From NCBI GenBank assembly GCA_013378375.1, contig JACAFT010000003.1, positions 1 through 55,068 on the forward strand: 55,068 nucleotides of DNA, read 5' to 3'. The translations under genes were made by a program, and so were the position numbers. Source of the DNA: UBA57 sp013378375. Its GTDB lineage: Archaea > Thermoproteota > Nitrososphaeria > Nitrososphaerales > UBA57. The notes beneath the pieces are model-generated. The model did not search any database. It saw only the letters and a list, made by a program, of their open reading frames with translations, and was not told the DNA's origin. Positions 36,660 to 45,971 of the stretch are shown piece by piece. Numbering within the stretch: the stretch's first letter is position 1; each line of letters begins with the position of its first letter.

Positions 36660-37922
36660 TTGTCCACTTTTAATCCTATTACAACAATTCTTGCAATTAG
36701 CTTACTGATTGTCTCTGCAAAAATTTTTTCTTTAATTTTTAGACGTTTGAAACTTCCTGAAGTAATTGGAGAAATTATTGCTGGCATAATTTTTGGACCA
36801 TTTGCAATAGGAGGTCTAATTTTCTTGGCGGGAGAACCTCTATTTAATGGGCCTGTTAGTGAAAATCCTGTCCTTGAAACGTTTTTTGAAATTGGAGGTA
36901 TGATTATTTTATTTAGCGCAGGACTTGAATTTACATTTAAACAATTTCGAAAAGCTGGACTTCCTGCATTTGTAATTGGTACTGCAGGAGTTGTCGTGCC
37001 TTTTGTTCTTGGATACTATGGTAGTTTATATGTTGGTTTTGAATTTATTGAATCTATTGTTATTGGTGCTGCTTTAACTGCTACAAGTATTGCAATTACT
37101 ATAAGAACTCTTGAGGAACTTGGTCAATTAAAAAATGTTGAATCTGAAATTATGGTTTACGCTGCTGTAGTTGATGATGTTTTAGGTCTTACTGTTCTTG
37201 GTGTTGTTCTTGCAATTGGAAATACTGGAATAATTCCCGATATATCTACCATAGCTACAACTACTCTGTTGACTCTTTCATTATGGATTGCTTTGTTACT
37301 TTGTTCTGTTTATTTCTTGCCGAAATTTTTGGATATAGTTGGTTCCCGTGTTCATCCGCTTAAATTAACTGACGATTCAGAAAAACACCCTAACGTGCCT
37401 TCAACATTGGAGACTCTATCGATATTCATTATTCTTGTTTGGGGTGCACTTGCATATTATATGGGTTTGTCACCAATTGTTGGAACATTTGCTGCAGGTA
37501 TGGCAATTGCTGGTTCACGGTTTAAACATCAGATTGAAATATTTACTAATCACATTAGAATTATTTTTGCCCCAATCTTCTTCGCTTTTATTGGTGCTCA
37601 GATTAATCTTGCAGAAATATTTCGTATCGAAGTTTTTGCTTTGACATTAATTCTTGTGCTAGCTTTACTTAGTAAATTTATTGGTTGTGGACTTCCTGCA
37701 TTTGTATTCCTCCGTAATAGGGTACAAGCACAAAGAATAGGTATTGGTATGGCATCACGTGGTGAAGTTGGAGTGGTTGTTGCAGGAATTGGTTATTCTG
37801 CCGGACTGATTGATAGTTATGCTTATGTTGTTTTGATGACAGTAATTATGATTAGCACTATTATTAGTCCTATTCTCTTGAGATTTTCTTATAACGACCG
37901 GAAAATCAAAAGCACTTTATAA
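36660..37922 (+). CDS. Kef-type Na+(K+)/H+ antiporter (CPA2)
   Basis: 420 aa, about 12 hydrophobic segments, cation:proton antiporter-2 family. Visible are VIGEIIAGIIFGP in the second helix, the discontinuous-helix region SAGLEFTFKQFRKAG, GAALTATSIAITIRTL, VDDVLGLTVLG with the conserved Asp pair for ion transport (about residues 171-172), and GMASRGEVGVVVAGIGYSAG near the C-terminus. The protein stops after the membrane domain, without the RCK/TrkA-N regulatory domain of KefB/C. The start is TTG 36660 with a TATA-like CTTATTTAG about 20 bp upstream, so leaderless transcription is likely. Confidence 0.92.
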   Translation: MSTFNPITTILAISLLIVSAKIFSLIFRRLKLPEVIGEIIAGIIFGPFAIGGLIFLAGEPLFNGPVSENPVLETFFEIGGMIILFSAGLEFTFKQFRKAGLPAFVIGTAGVVVPFVLGYYGSLYVGFEFIESIVIGAALTATSIAITIRTLEELGQLKNVESEIMVYAAVVDDVLGLTVLGVVLAIGNTGIIPDISTIATTTLLTLSLWIALLLCSVYFLPKFLDIVGSRVHPLKLTDDSEKHPNVPSTLETLSIFIILVWGALAYYMGLSPIVGTFAAGMAIAGSRFKHQIEIFTNHIRIIFAPIFFAFIGAQINLAEIFRIEVFALTLILVLALLSKFIGCGLPAFVFLRNRVQAQRIGIGMASRGEVGVVVAGIGYSAGLIDSYAYVVLMTVIMISTIISPILLRFSYNDRKIKSTL

Positions 37923-38019
37923 TAACTGATTTTTATTATTTTCCACTCTGGATTTATAATACACTTACGTGTTGTTAATTTTTAAAATTCTTATATTGTC
38001 GCTATGAATCTAATTATTA

Positions 38020-39147
38020 ATGAATAGTTCTATGGGATCTGACGCAGTACTTCTATTAGAAGATGGTTCTAAGTATTTTGGTCGGGGTTTTGGCAAACCT
38101 TCTACTGTTGTTGGCGAAGTAGTCTTTAATACTGGAATGGTTGGATATACTGAATCCTTAACTGATCCATCTTATGGAGGGCAATTATTGTCTTTCACTT
38201 ATCCGTTGATTGGTAATTACGGAGTTCCTGATTATTCTAATCTCGATGAGTTCTCTCTTCCTGCTCATTTTGAATCCACAAAAATTCAAACTAATGGTGT
38301 TATTATAAATGAACTCTGTGAATCTCCTAATCATTGGAGTTCTACACGAACATTTGACGAATGGCTAAAATCAGAAGACATAACAGGAATTTGCAATATT
38401 GATACTAGAAGCCTTACTATCAAAATAAGAGAATCCGGCGTTATGATGGGTGTTATTAGTTATGAACAAAATGCTGTCGATCCTGATTCTATTCTGAGTA
38501 AAGCCAAATCTTATGAAACATTTGAATTTTTCAAGTATGTTAGTACTAAATCACCTAAAGTCTATGGTAATCATAAAGAGAATGTCGTAATATTAGATTT
38601 TGGGGTAAAGAACGGAATTATTAGGAATGTATTGAAACGAAATTATTCAACTATAGTGGTTCCATATAATTACAGCTTTGAACAAATCATGGAATACAAC
38701 CCTAAAGGAATAATTGTTAGTAATGGCCCCGGAGATCCACAACGTTGCACCGAATATCTTGATACCATCAATAAAATTTGTAATTCATCCATTCCAACTT
38801 TGGGGATATGTTTAGGTCATCAATTAATTTCACTAGCACTTGGTGCATCAACTTATAAATTACAATATGGACATCGCGGTCAAAATAAATCTTGTCGCGA
38901 TCTAATTAGTGGAAGAAGTTATGTTACTAGTCAAAATCACGGATATGCTGTCGATTCAACTTCTTTATCAAATACAGAATTACAACCTTGGTTTGTTAAT
39001 CTTGACGATAATTCTCTAGAAGGTGTTAAACATAAAAATAATTCTTGCATTGCAGTACAATTTCATCCAGAAGCACACCCTGGTCCTTATGACACTTCTT
39101 ATGTCTTTGATGTTTTCTTTGATATGATTGACGGTGATTTAACTTGA
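38020..39147 (+). CDS. carA: Carbamoyl-phosphate synthase small subunit
   Basis: Glutamine amidotransferase subunit that feeds ammonia to CarB for arginine and pyrimidine synthesis. 375 aa: the N-terminal CarA domain (VFNTGMVGYTESLTDPSYGGQ at about 32-52, given as key words) and the C-terminal class I GATase domain with GPGDPQRC, the catalytic Cys in TLGICLGHQLISLALG (about residue 265), and His/Glu in QFHPEAHPGP. A TATA-like TCTTATATTG at 37989-37998 lies 22-31 bp upstream of the ATG, suggesting a leaderless transcript. It overlaps carB by 4 bp. Confidence 0.96.
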   Translation: MNSSMGSDAVLLLEDGSKYFGRGFGKPSTVVGEVVFNTGMVGYTESLTDPSYGGQLLSFTYPLIGNYGVPDYSNLDEFSLPAHFESTKIQTNGVIINELCESPNHWSSTRTFDEWLKSEDITGICNIDTRSLTIKIRESGVMMGVISYEQNAVDPDSILSKAKSYETFEFFKYVSTKSPKVYGNHKENVVILDFGVKNGIIRNVLKRNYSTIVVPYNYSFEQIMEYNPKGIIVSNGPGDPQRCTEYLDTINKICNSSIPTLGICLGHQLISLALGASTYKLQYGHRGQNKSCRDLISGRSYVTSQNHGYAVDSTSLSNTELQPWFVNLDDNSLEGVKHKNNSCIAVQFHPEAHPGPYDTSYVFDVFFDMIDGDLT

Positions 39148-42100
39148 CTGATAAAATTAAAAAAATATTAGTTCTTGGTAGTGGTGCAATAAAAATTGGC
39201 GAAGCAGGTGAATTTGATTATTCAGGAAGCCAATGTATCAAAGCCCTTAAAGAAGAAGGCATTGAAACTATACTGATTAATCCAAATATTGCTACAATTC
39301 AAACTGATTCACGTATCTGTCCTAACGTGTATTCTATTCCCGTTATTCCCGAATTTGTTACTCAAGTAATTGCTAAGGAACGTCCAGATGCTATTTTACT
39401 AAGTTTTGGAGGTCAAACTGCTTTAAACTGCGGCATTCAACTTGACAAACAAGGAATATTGTCTAAATATAATGTCAAGGTCTTGGGTACTAAAATTCGT
39501 GGAATTGAGATTACTGAAGATAGAGATCTTTTCAAACAAAAGATGACTGAATCAGGTATTGCTACACCCAAAAGTCGAGCAGTTTATTCTCTCGAAGAAG
39601 CCAAAGAATTGGTTAAAGAACTTGGCTATCCAGTTATGATTCGTGCAGCTTATACGTTAGGTGGTAAAGGAGGTGGAGTAGCTCATAATGAATATGAACT
39701 TGACGAGATTGTTATCAAAGGAACTGCTAATAGTTTGACAAAACAAGTATTAATTGAAGAATATCTTGGAGATTGGAAACAAATTGAATACGAAATAATG
39801 CGTGATTCTGACGGAAATTGTGTAACTGTTTGTAATATGGAAAATGTTCTTGGAATGAAAGTCCATACTGGCGACAATATTGTTGTAGCTCCATCACAAA
39901 CAATTACTAATCGTGAATATCATAAATTACGCGAAATCGCGATTAAAGCAGCAACTGCCTGTGACATTATTGGTGAATGTAATGTGCAATTCTCTTTAGA
40001 TCCTAATTCTGAAGATTATAATGTAATTGAAATTAATGCAAGGTTATCCCGTTCTTCTGCACTCGCATCAAAAGCAACTGGATATCCATTAGCTTATCTA
40101 GCTGCTAAAGTTATATTAGGTAAAACTCTTCCTGAACTTTTTAATCAAGTTACTGGTGTCACTACTGCTTGTTTTGAACCATCTCTTGATTACATTGTGG
40201 TTAAAATGCCTCGATGGGATCTTAAAAAGTTTGAAAATGTATCAAGAAAAATTGGAACACAAATGAAATCAGTTGGAGAAATTATGTCTGTTGGAAGTTC
40301 TTTCGAAGAGGCTCTTCAAAAAGCCATTCGTATGGTTGATATAGATAAATTAGGATTATGCCAACCTGATTTCCATACTGATTCTAATCTTGAAACTCTT
40401 GAAGATAACCTAGTTCACTTTACTGATGAAATTCTCTTTCATATCGTTGAATCCCTACGTTCAAATATGACTCCTGAAGAAGTATCAAGAATATCTACTG
40501 TGGACAAATGGTTTGTTGATAAGATCAATAACGTTGTTAATGTTGAACGTAAACTATTGAAAAATCCCGATTCAAGTGATAAATTACTCATTCTTGAGGC
40601 AAAGAAGAAAGGATTTTCTGACAAACAGCTGTCTCTTTATTTTGATAAAGATGAATCTGAACTCCGCAAAATACGAATAAATCATGGTATTTTACCCAGA
40701 ACTAAACAAATTGATACACTTGCAGCTGAATGGCCTGCACAAACAAATTATCTGTATATAACTTATGATGGTTCTCTTGACGACGTTACATATTCTAATA
40801 ATAAAAAACTTATCGTTCTCGGTGCTGGTACATATCGAATTGGTAGCTCTGTTGAATTCGATTGGTCTACAATGAATATGGTGTGGGCATTAAAGGAACA
40901 CGGTTATGATATTATAGTTGTAAATTGTAATCCTGAAACTGTTTCTACTGATTACGACATGAGTGATAGTTTATATTTCGAAGAAATTACACTTGAAAGA
41001 ATTCTTGATATCTACGATAAAGAAAAACCAGATGGTCTTGTTGCATGTGTTGGCGGACAAGTAGCAAATAATCTTGTTAATCAATTACAAAATTATGATG
41101 TTAAATTGCTTGGAACTTCTAGTTCTAATATTGATAGAGCAGAAAATCGTGAAAAATTTAGTGCCTTATTAGATGAAATTGGTATCTCTCAACCATCATG
41201 GCAAACATTCACTTCTCTAGATAGCGCATATCAATTTGCTACTGAGCAAAAATATCCTCTTCTCGTAAGACCTTCTTATGTCCTGAGTGGTGCAGCAATG
41301 AGAGTAATCTGGACTGATGAAAATCTTAAAACATTTCTTGAAAATGCTGCAAAAGTTAATACTGATTATCCGGTAGTTGTTAGTAAATTCATTGAGGATG
41401 CACGAGAAATAGAGTTAGACGCGGTATCTGATGGTAATAATGTGTTTATCGGAGCAATTCTTGAACATATAGAAAAAGCCGGTGTACATTCTGGAGATGC
41501 AATAATGACTATTCCACCAAGAAATCTTGATCCTAGTGAAGAAGCACTTATTATTGACTATACAAACAAAATTGCAAAACAACTTCAAATTAAAGGTCCC
41601 TTTAATGCTCAATTCATTGTTAAAAATGGATCAGTTTCAGTTATCGAATGTAACCTAAGAGCTTCTAGATCTATACCATTTGTGTCGAAATATATCGGTG
41701 TTAATCTTATGCAAATGTCTGCTAATGCATTATTAGGAAAAGATATTTCTTCAGATTTCCATAATTATAGAAATATTCCATATGTCGGTGTAAAGGTTCC
41801 TCAGTTCTCTTTTATGCAATTAGAAGGGGCCGATCCTAATCTTGGAGTCGAAATGCAATCGACTGGCGAAGTAGCATGTTTTGGTAAAAATTTTTACGAC
41901 GCTTTTCTTAAATCACTGATTTCTGCTGGTTATCATATACCGCGTAAAAATGGTAGTATACTTGTAAGTATTGGAGGTGCCGAAAATAAACAAAAACTCT
42001 TACCAGTAATCAAAAAATTCTCTGAACTTGGTTTTAAGACATTTGCTACTGAACACACTGCTGATTTTCTTGATTCTAATAATATTGATTCTATTGCACT

Positions 42101-42365
42101 CTATAAAATTGGTGAATATGAAAGGAAACCCAATTTAGAAGATTATTTAATTAAACGTGAATTCGATTTAATCATCAACATTCCTATGATTAAATCTTCT
42201 AATCATGCAGATTCTATAATAGAAGACGAATATCTTATCCGCAGAAAAGCAGTCGAATTAGGAATTCCTGTAATAACTACTCCTGAATTAGCTGAGGTTT
42301 TTATCGAAGGTCTTTATTGGTTGAAGGAAAATAAACTTAGTATAGCTGCAACTACCAAGCAATGA
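39144..42365 (+). CDS. carB: Carbamoyl-phosphate synthase large subunit
   Basis: Makes carbamoyl phosphate from bicarbonate, ammonia and 2 ATP. 1073 aa, the full family length. Two homologous ATP-grasp halves are visible: LVLGSGAIKIGEAGEFDYSG and GGKGGGVAHN in the first, LGAGTYRIGSSVEFDWS and SYVLSGAAMRVI in the second. An oligomerisation region lies between and a C-terminal MGS-like allosteric domain begins about residue 930 (VSIGGAENKQKLLP). It starts with TTG, overlapping the carA stop, so the subunits are coupled. argF lies in the same window at 50 kb, on the other strand. Confidence 0.97.
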   Translation: MTDKIKKILVLGSGAIKIGEAGEFDYSGSQCIKALKEEGIETILINPNIATIQTDSRICPNVYSIPVIPEFVTQVIAKERPDAILLSFGGQTALNCGIQLDKQGILSKYNVKVLGTKIRGIEITEDRDLFKQKMTESGIATPKSRAVYSLEEAKELVKELGYPVMIRAAYTLGGKGGGVAHNEYELDEIVIKGTANSLTKQVLIEEYLGDWKQIEYEIMRDSDGNCVTVCNMENVLGMKVHTGDNIVVAPSQTITNREYHKLREIAIKAATACDIIGECNVQFSLDPNSEDYNVIEINARLSRSSALASKATGYPLAYLAAKVILGKTLPELFNQVTGVTTACFEPSLDYIVVKMPRWDLKKFENVSRKIGTQMKSVGEIMSVGSSFEEALQKAIRMVDIDKLGLCQPDFHTDSNLETLEDNLVHFTDEILFHIVESLRSNMTPEEVSRISTVDKWFVDKINNVVNVERKLLKNPDSSDKLLILEAKKKGFSDKQLSLYFDKDESELRKIRINHGILPRTKQIDTLAAEWPAQTNYLYITYDGSLDDVTYSNNKKLIVLGAGTYRIGSSVEFDWSTMNMVWALKEHGYDIIVVNCNPETVSTDYDMSDSLYFEEITLERILDIYDKEKPDGLVACVGGQVANNLVNQLQNYDVKLLGTSSSNIDRAENREKFSALLDEIGISQPSWQTFTSLDSAYQFATEQKYPLLVRPSYVLSGAAMRVIWTDENLKTFLENAAKVNTDYPVVVSKFIEDAREIELDAVSDGNNVFIGAILEHIEKAGVHSGDAIMTIPPRNLDPSEEALIIDYTNKIAKQLQIKGPFNAQFIVKNGSVSVIECNLRASRSIPFVSKYIGVNLMQMSANALLGKDISSDFHNYRNIPYVGVKVPQFSFMQLEGADPNLGVEMQSTGEVACFGKNFYDAFLKSLISAGYHIPRKNGSILVSIGGAENKQKLLPVIKKFSELGFKTFATEHTADFLDSNNIDSIALYKIGEYERKPNLEDYLIKREFDLIINIPMIKSSNHADSIIEDEYLIRRKAVELGIPVITTPELAEVFIEGLYWLKENKLSIAATTKQ

Positions 42366-42371
42366 TGTTGT

Positions 42372-43001
42372 CTATTCTAATCCGAATTTTTCTTTAATTA
42401 TTGGAATAATACTTCTTAGATCTTTCTCCGAAACAATAGCATCTGATTTTTCATTTATCATTTTTATTCCATTGAAAGATATTTTTAATCCTGATATTTC
42501 TAATAACGCCAAGTCGTTTGCTCCATCAACAGTTGTTACTGTGTTCTCTTTTGTTTCATTTATTTCCTTTAATATCGATTCTATTGAACTTACTTTATTT
42601 GAGCCTACTTTTAAATCAACTCCATCTAATTTTTCATCAACAAAAATTAATGGATTTGAAACTGCATAATCAATATTTAATTCATTTTTAACTCTATTTA
42701 CTAGTATGTCTGGACCTCCTGATACTGTTAATGTTGTAAATCCTAATCTACGTAATTCATCAAACGTTTCTCTTGCTCCTTGCATAATCGGTAAATTATT
42801 TGCCATTTGAATACATTCATTGTACGGAATTCCCTTCAATCGATTGATCCTTTCAATCAATCCTTGTTCCCAGTTTATTTCTCCATTTATTCCTTTATTC
42901 GTAATTTCTAAAATTTCATCTTCTTTCCCGATTACTTTTGCTAGTTCTGGTAAAAATTCACCATCAATTAAAACTCCTTCTGTATCAAATATTGCTAACA
43001 A
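42372..43001 (-). CDS. HAD-superfamily phosphoserine phosphatase-like protein
   Basis: 209 aa of the HAD superfamily, type I cap, SerB-like. Motif I is IFDTEGVLID (nucleophile Asp6; DTEG where SerB usually has DxDxT/S), motif II is TLTVSGGPDILV with the conserved Ser, the Lys of motif III lies in VGSNKVSSIE, and motif IV is TVDGANDLALLE. The length and the EFLPELAKV region fit phosphoserine phosphatase or its archaeal relatives. The substrate is unproven. It converges with carB with a 6-bp gap. Confidence 0.8.
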   Translation of the reverse strand: MLAIFDTEGVLIDGEFLPELAKVIGKEDEILEITNKGINGEINWEQGLIERINRLKGIPYNECIQMANNLPIMQGARETFDELRRLGFTTLTVSGGPDILVNRVKNELNIDYAVSNPLIFVDEKLDGVDLKVGSNKVSSIESILKEINETKENTVTTVDGANDLALLEISGLKISFNGIKMINEKSDAIVSEKDLRSIIPIIKEKFGLE

Positions 43002-43059
43002 TAACTATTCCCCATATTCTGTCATCTTTCATATTATTGTAATTAAATATTTTCTAATA

Positions 43060-43515
43060 TTATACGTATCTTGATAGTGCAGAATTGTTTTTCGCTAATT
43101 CTTTTAATACAGTTGCACTAGTTTTGTCAATTAAACTCATTCCTTTCCCTGTTACTACTCTTCCATCTGTTTTTTTCTTTTCAATATATCCGGCAGTTTC
43201 TAATTGCTGTAATGGTTTTCTAATTGCTGATTGTCCTGCATCTCTTTGATGATTTTTTGAAAATTTTATTTTCTTTTTTCCTCCGTACATCTTTTGGAGA
43301 TCCGCTAAACCTACTGGACCATGAACATAAACTTTACGTAAGATTGATGCACATCTTTCATACCACCATTCATCGTTTTGTGGAGGTCTTTCTACATGTG
43401 ATCCTGTTTTTACATAGTTTGACCATTCTGGTGGGTTTATTACATCTTCATTTTTTAACGTTTCTGCTAATGTTTGAATTAATACATCTGCAGGTACTTC
43501 ATTCACATTTGTCAA
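43060..43515 (-). CDS. rps19e: Ribosomal protein S19e
   Basis: Small-subunit ribosomal protein found in archaea and eukaryotes only, needed for 18S-type rRNA maturation. 151 aa with VPADVLIQTLAETLK, NPPEWSNYVKTGSHVERPP, WWYERCASILRKVYVHGPVG, a basic GGKKKIKFSKNHQRDAG and IRKPLQQLETAGYIEK (winged-helix). The start is TTG at 43515. It lies 28 bp downstream of the RNase P subunit gene, a common archaeal pairing. Confidence 0.97.
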   Translation of the reverse strand: MTNVNEVPADVLIQTLAETLKNEDVINPPEWSNYVKTGSHVERPPQNDEWWYERCASILRKVYVHGPVGLADLQKMYGGKKKIKFSKNHQRDAGQSAIRKPLQQLETAGYIEKKKTDGRVVTGKGMSLIDKTSATVLKELAKNNSALSRYV

Positions 43516-43543
43516 TTCAGTTTCACAATAATCTATATGATAT

Positions 43544-43858
43544 TTAGGTTTGACTATTGTAGATCATTTTCCTATATGTAAATCCACAAAATAAACATGT
43601 TATATTCATTGATTTTCTTATTTTTGAAAGTCGTATGCGCGAATTAAACCCGGGAACTATGAATCTTTTACAATTATGACAAAATAATATCCGATCTGAG
43701 AATCTTAATTTTATATTGAATTTTTTAGCAAAATCTCTGGCCCTGTTTGCTTGAATATTTGCAAATCTATAGTCGTCTTTAGCTGAATTTAGCGAATTTC
43801 TTAATAAACCACTAATTCTTCTCTCTGCTAGTTGACGCTTGTATTTCTTTAGATTCAT
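43544..43858 (-). CDS. rnp4: RNase P protein component 4 (Rpp21/Rpr2 family)
   Basis: Archaeal RNase P protein that binds the specificity domain of RNase P RNA together with Rpp29. 104 aa: two N-terminal helices (RRISGLLRNSLNSAK, NRARDFAKKFNIKL) and a zinc ribbon with four Cys (FCHNCKRFIVPG and ITCLFCGFTYRK). It is divergent from nep1 over a 44-bp AT-rich promoter region and is probably transcribed with rps19e. Confidence 0.93.
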   Translation of the reverse strand: MNLKKYKRQLAERRISGLLRNSLNSAKDDYRFANIQANRARDFAKKFNIKLRFSDRILFCHNCKRFIVPGFNSRIRLSKIRKSMNITCLFCGFTYRKMIYNSQT

Positions 43859-43902
43859 GTATAATTAGTAACGCATTTAAAATAAAAATTTTTAATTATA
43901 TT

Positions 43903-44574
43903 ATGAACTCTTTGACAATAATATTGGCGGAATCTGCTCTTGAACCAATACCTGATGAATTATTGAATAATTATCCTTCAACACGTCTTGATAAAAAAAA
44001 CAAAAAGACCCTGCTGGATAAAAGTTTTCATTCTCATCTCATGGGAGATTTAGTTGATCGTGAGAAACGCGGAAGACCTGATATTGTACACATGAGTGTT
44101 ATGTCGATTACTTCTACTCCATTATATCTGGAAAAAAAAATTAAATTATATATTCATACATCTTCTGATTGTGTATTTGATATAGGATTGGGTGTTCGTT
44201 TACCTAAATCATATCATAGATTTACTGGTTTGTTTGAACAACTATTTTCTCATTCTTCTCAAAATAAAAATTTAAGTTCTCTTATAACATTAAATGATTC
44301 TTCTTTTTCAGAGCTTGTAAGCTCTGTTAATTCTAATTATGTAGTTGCATTTTCCAGACATGGAACTAACATTACTTCAAAAGATATTACTGATAAATTA
44401 ATTCATTCAAAAAATCCAGTGTTGGTTATAGGTGGTTTTTCTCATGGTACAATGTCTAAGCAAGTTCTTGATTCAGTTGACGCTACATATTCTCTTGGTA
44501 ATTATAAATTAGAATCGCATACTGTTTGTTCAAGAATGATCTATGAACTTGAAAAAGTACCTGGAATCTTGTAA
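43903..44574 (+). CDS. nep1: rRNA small-subunit pseudouridine N1-methyltransferase Nep1
   Basis: SPOUT-class methyltransferase that modifies a pseudouridine in the small-subunit rRNA. 223 aa: the N-terminal IILAESALEPIPDE, DKSFHSHLMGDL with GRPDIVHMSVMSI, an SAM-binding region VLVIGGFSHGTM and the C-terminal knot with LGNYKLESHTVCSRMIYELE. Its divergent neighbours encode S19e and Rpp21, consistent with a ribosome/RNA-processing cluster. Confidence 0.95.
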   Translation: MNSLTIILAESALEPIPDELLNNYPSTRLDKKNKKTLLDKSFHSHLMGDLVDREKRGRPDIVHMSVMSITSTPLYLEKKIKLYIHTSSDCVFDIGLGVRLPKSYHRFTGLFEQLFSHSSQNKNLSSLITLNDSSFSELVSSVNSNYVVAFSRHGTNITSKDITDKLIHSKNPVLVIGGFSHGTMSKQVLDSVDATYSLGNYKLESHTVCSRMIYELEKVPGIL

Positions 44575-44609
44575 ATATTTTTTATCTACTAGTTGTTTCA
44601 TACAGTTGT

Positions 44610-44703
44610 GCGGTTGTCGTCCAGTCCTTTTATTAGGGGACAGTCTGGTCTAGGACACGGGGTTTCCAACCCCGGAACACGGGTTCAAATCCCGTCGACC
44701 GCA
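44610..44703 (+). tRNA. tRNA-Gly (anticodon TCC) with 19-nt intron in the D loop
   Basis: The acceptor GCGGTTG/CGACCGC has discriminator A. The anticodon stem CGGGG/CCCCG encloses TTTCCAA (anticodon TCC), and the T arm is ACGGG-TTCAAAT-CCCGT. The D loop is too long. Removing 44625-44643 leaves a normal D arm (GTCC-AGTCTGGTCTA-GGAC). The precursor forms a central helix GTCC/GGAC with symmetric bulges AG|T and AG|T and an inner CCT/AGG stem, as expected for the archaeal splicing endonuclease. CCA is not encoded. It lies 67 bp before tRNA-Phe. Confidence 0.93.
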
Positions 44704-44770
44704 TTTCTATATATAATGACCTATATGAATTGGAAACATTATATTCTATGATAATTGAACTTTATTCACT

Positions 44771-44859
44771 GCCGAGGTAGCTCAGCCTGGGAGAGATTGT
44801 AAAACTCCAGCACTCCGCTGAAGCCGGAGCTGTCGCCGGTTCAAATCCGGCTCTCGGCA
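44771..44859 (+). tRNA. tRNA-Phe (anticodon GAA) with 15-nt intron in the D-stem 3' strand
   Basis: The acceptor GCCGAGG/TCTCGGC has discriminator A, the anticodon stem CTCCG/CGGAG encloses CTGAAGC (GAA), and the T arm is GCCGG-TTCAAAT-CCGGC. Removing 44796-44810 rebuilds the D stem GCTC/GAGC. In the precursor GGAG pairs with CTCC, with bulges AG|A and AG|C. No outer helix is obvious, so it is a relaxed bulge-helix-loop motif. CCA is not encoded. Confidence 0.92.
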
Positions 44860-44898
44860 TTTACAATTCGTTATATAGAAAGTTCTTAATTCTATCCT

Positions 44899-45636
44899 AT
44901 GAATAAAGAGATTTTTACTTGTAAAATTGAACTTTTAGTTCTTGATCTTGATGGAACTGTTTTTGGATCTTCTAGACTTTTAATTGAGGAAATCGAAAAA
45001 ATACGTCAACTAACTGATACTGGAGTTCGAATAATTATTTCTAGTGGTCGTACGTTGCATTATGTTTTAGGTATTGTCCGCTGTTTGGGCATTAATGATA
45101 TAGTCATTTGTGAGGAAGGTACAATAATTTATGACTGTAGGAATGATAACTTGTTGGTCAATGGGAATTCTGAAAATATTTTAATTCTTAAAGAAAATTT
45201 ATCTTCTTGGCTTCCTTTTTGTATTATTCCTCGTGAAGCTCACCATGATAAGAATATAATACTTGCACTTGATCGTAATCCCAGGATTGATGTTGATGAT
45301 TTTGTTAATGAAGTTTCAGATGTTCTATCTGAAAAAAATCTTAAATTAAATATAACTCGATCAGACGAAATGATAAATATTCTTCCTTTGGAAATTGATA
45401 AAGGAATTGCACTTACTAATATTTTAAAATCTGAAAACATAAATCCTGAAACTGTTGTTGCTATTGGTGATTCTCTCAATGATTTATCTACCTTTGATTC
45501 TGTTGCCTATCCTATTGCAGTTTCCAATGCTCATGAATTGGTCAAAAAGAAATCTGTTTATATATCTCCACAAAAAAACGGTCTTGGTGTATGTGATATT
45601 ATTGATATGATTCTTTCAAACAATGAAAAATATTAA
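44899..45636 (+). CDS. HAD-superfamily phosphatase, archaeal phosphoglycolate phosphatase-like
   Basis: 245 aa, HAD superfamily with a C2-type cap. Motif I is LVLDLDGTVFG (about residues 15-25), motif II is IIISSGRTLHYVLG, VICEEGTIIYD follows, the motif III Lys is in DKGIALTNIL, and motif IV is VAIGDSLNDLSTFD. The layout matches archaeal phosphoglycolate phosphatases and the related Cof/sucrose-phosphate phosphatase group. Phosphoglycolate is a guess for substrate. It is probably followed by the cupin gene on the same transcript (24-bp gap). Confidence 0.82.
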   Translation: MNKEIFTCKIELLVLDLDGTVFGSSRLLIEEIEKIRQLTDTGVRIIISSGRTLHYVLGIVRCLGINDIVICEEGTIIYDCRNDNLLVNGNSENILILKENLSSWLPFCIIPREAHHDKNIILALDRNPRIDVDDFVNEVSDVLSEKNLKLNITRSDEMINILPLEIDKGIALTNILKSENINPETVVAIGDSLNDLSTFDSVAYPIAVSNAHELVKKKSVYISPQKNGLGVCDIIDMILSNNEKY

Positions 45637-45660
45637 ACTCATGATGTTGTTATTATAAAT

Positions 45661-45966
45661 ATGAACGTCGAGTCATGGAACCCTGATTGGGGTGAATTGA
45701 ACGAATTGAATATGCGTCAGAAACTTGAACAAGAAGGGTTTAGTGTTGTTTGCTATACTTACAGTCCTGGTACGTATTTTCCCGAACATTCACATTCAGT
45801 AGATAAAAAAGATTCTGTATTATCTGGTAAATTTTTAATGACTGCATTGGGAAATGAATTCATTTTAGGCCCTGGCGACATGTTATTAGTTCCTGCAGGT
45901 ACTGTTCATACTGCTAAAGTTATTGGACAAGATCCAGTTATTAGTTTGGACGCCACCAAATCATGA
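45661..45966 (+). CDS. Small cupin-domain protein
   Basis: 101 aa, single cupin barrel. Motif 1 is GTYFPEHSHSVDKKDSVLSG (two His and a following acidic position for metal), and motif 2 is GPGDMLLVPAGTVHTAKV with the third His. Such monodomain cupins serve as metal-binding sugar isomerases, dioxygenases or small-molecule sensors. The substrate cannot be told. It lies 24 bp after the HAD phosphatase gene and converges with the FUN14-like gene. Confidence 0.85.
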   Translation: MNVESWNPDWGELNELNMRQKLEQEGFSVVCYTYSPGTYFPEHSHSVDKKDSVLSGKFLMTALGNEFILGPGDMLLVPAGTVHTAKVIGQDPVISLDATKS

Positions 45967-45971
45967 GTATT

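Noticed and set aside
38004..38027. Seven-codon upstream frame overlapping the carA start (possible leader peptide)
   Set aside because: The TATA-like box at 37989-37998 places transcription start close to the carA ATG, after the upstream ATG, so the short frame is probably not transcribed.
42372..43001. Reading the DTEG motif I of the SerB-like protein as an inactivated phosphatase
   Set aside because: The nucleophile Asp, motif II Ser, Lys and DGANDL motif are all present, and variation at the third and fourth motif I positions occurs in archaeal relatives.
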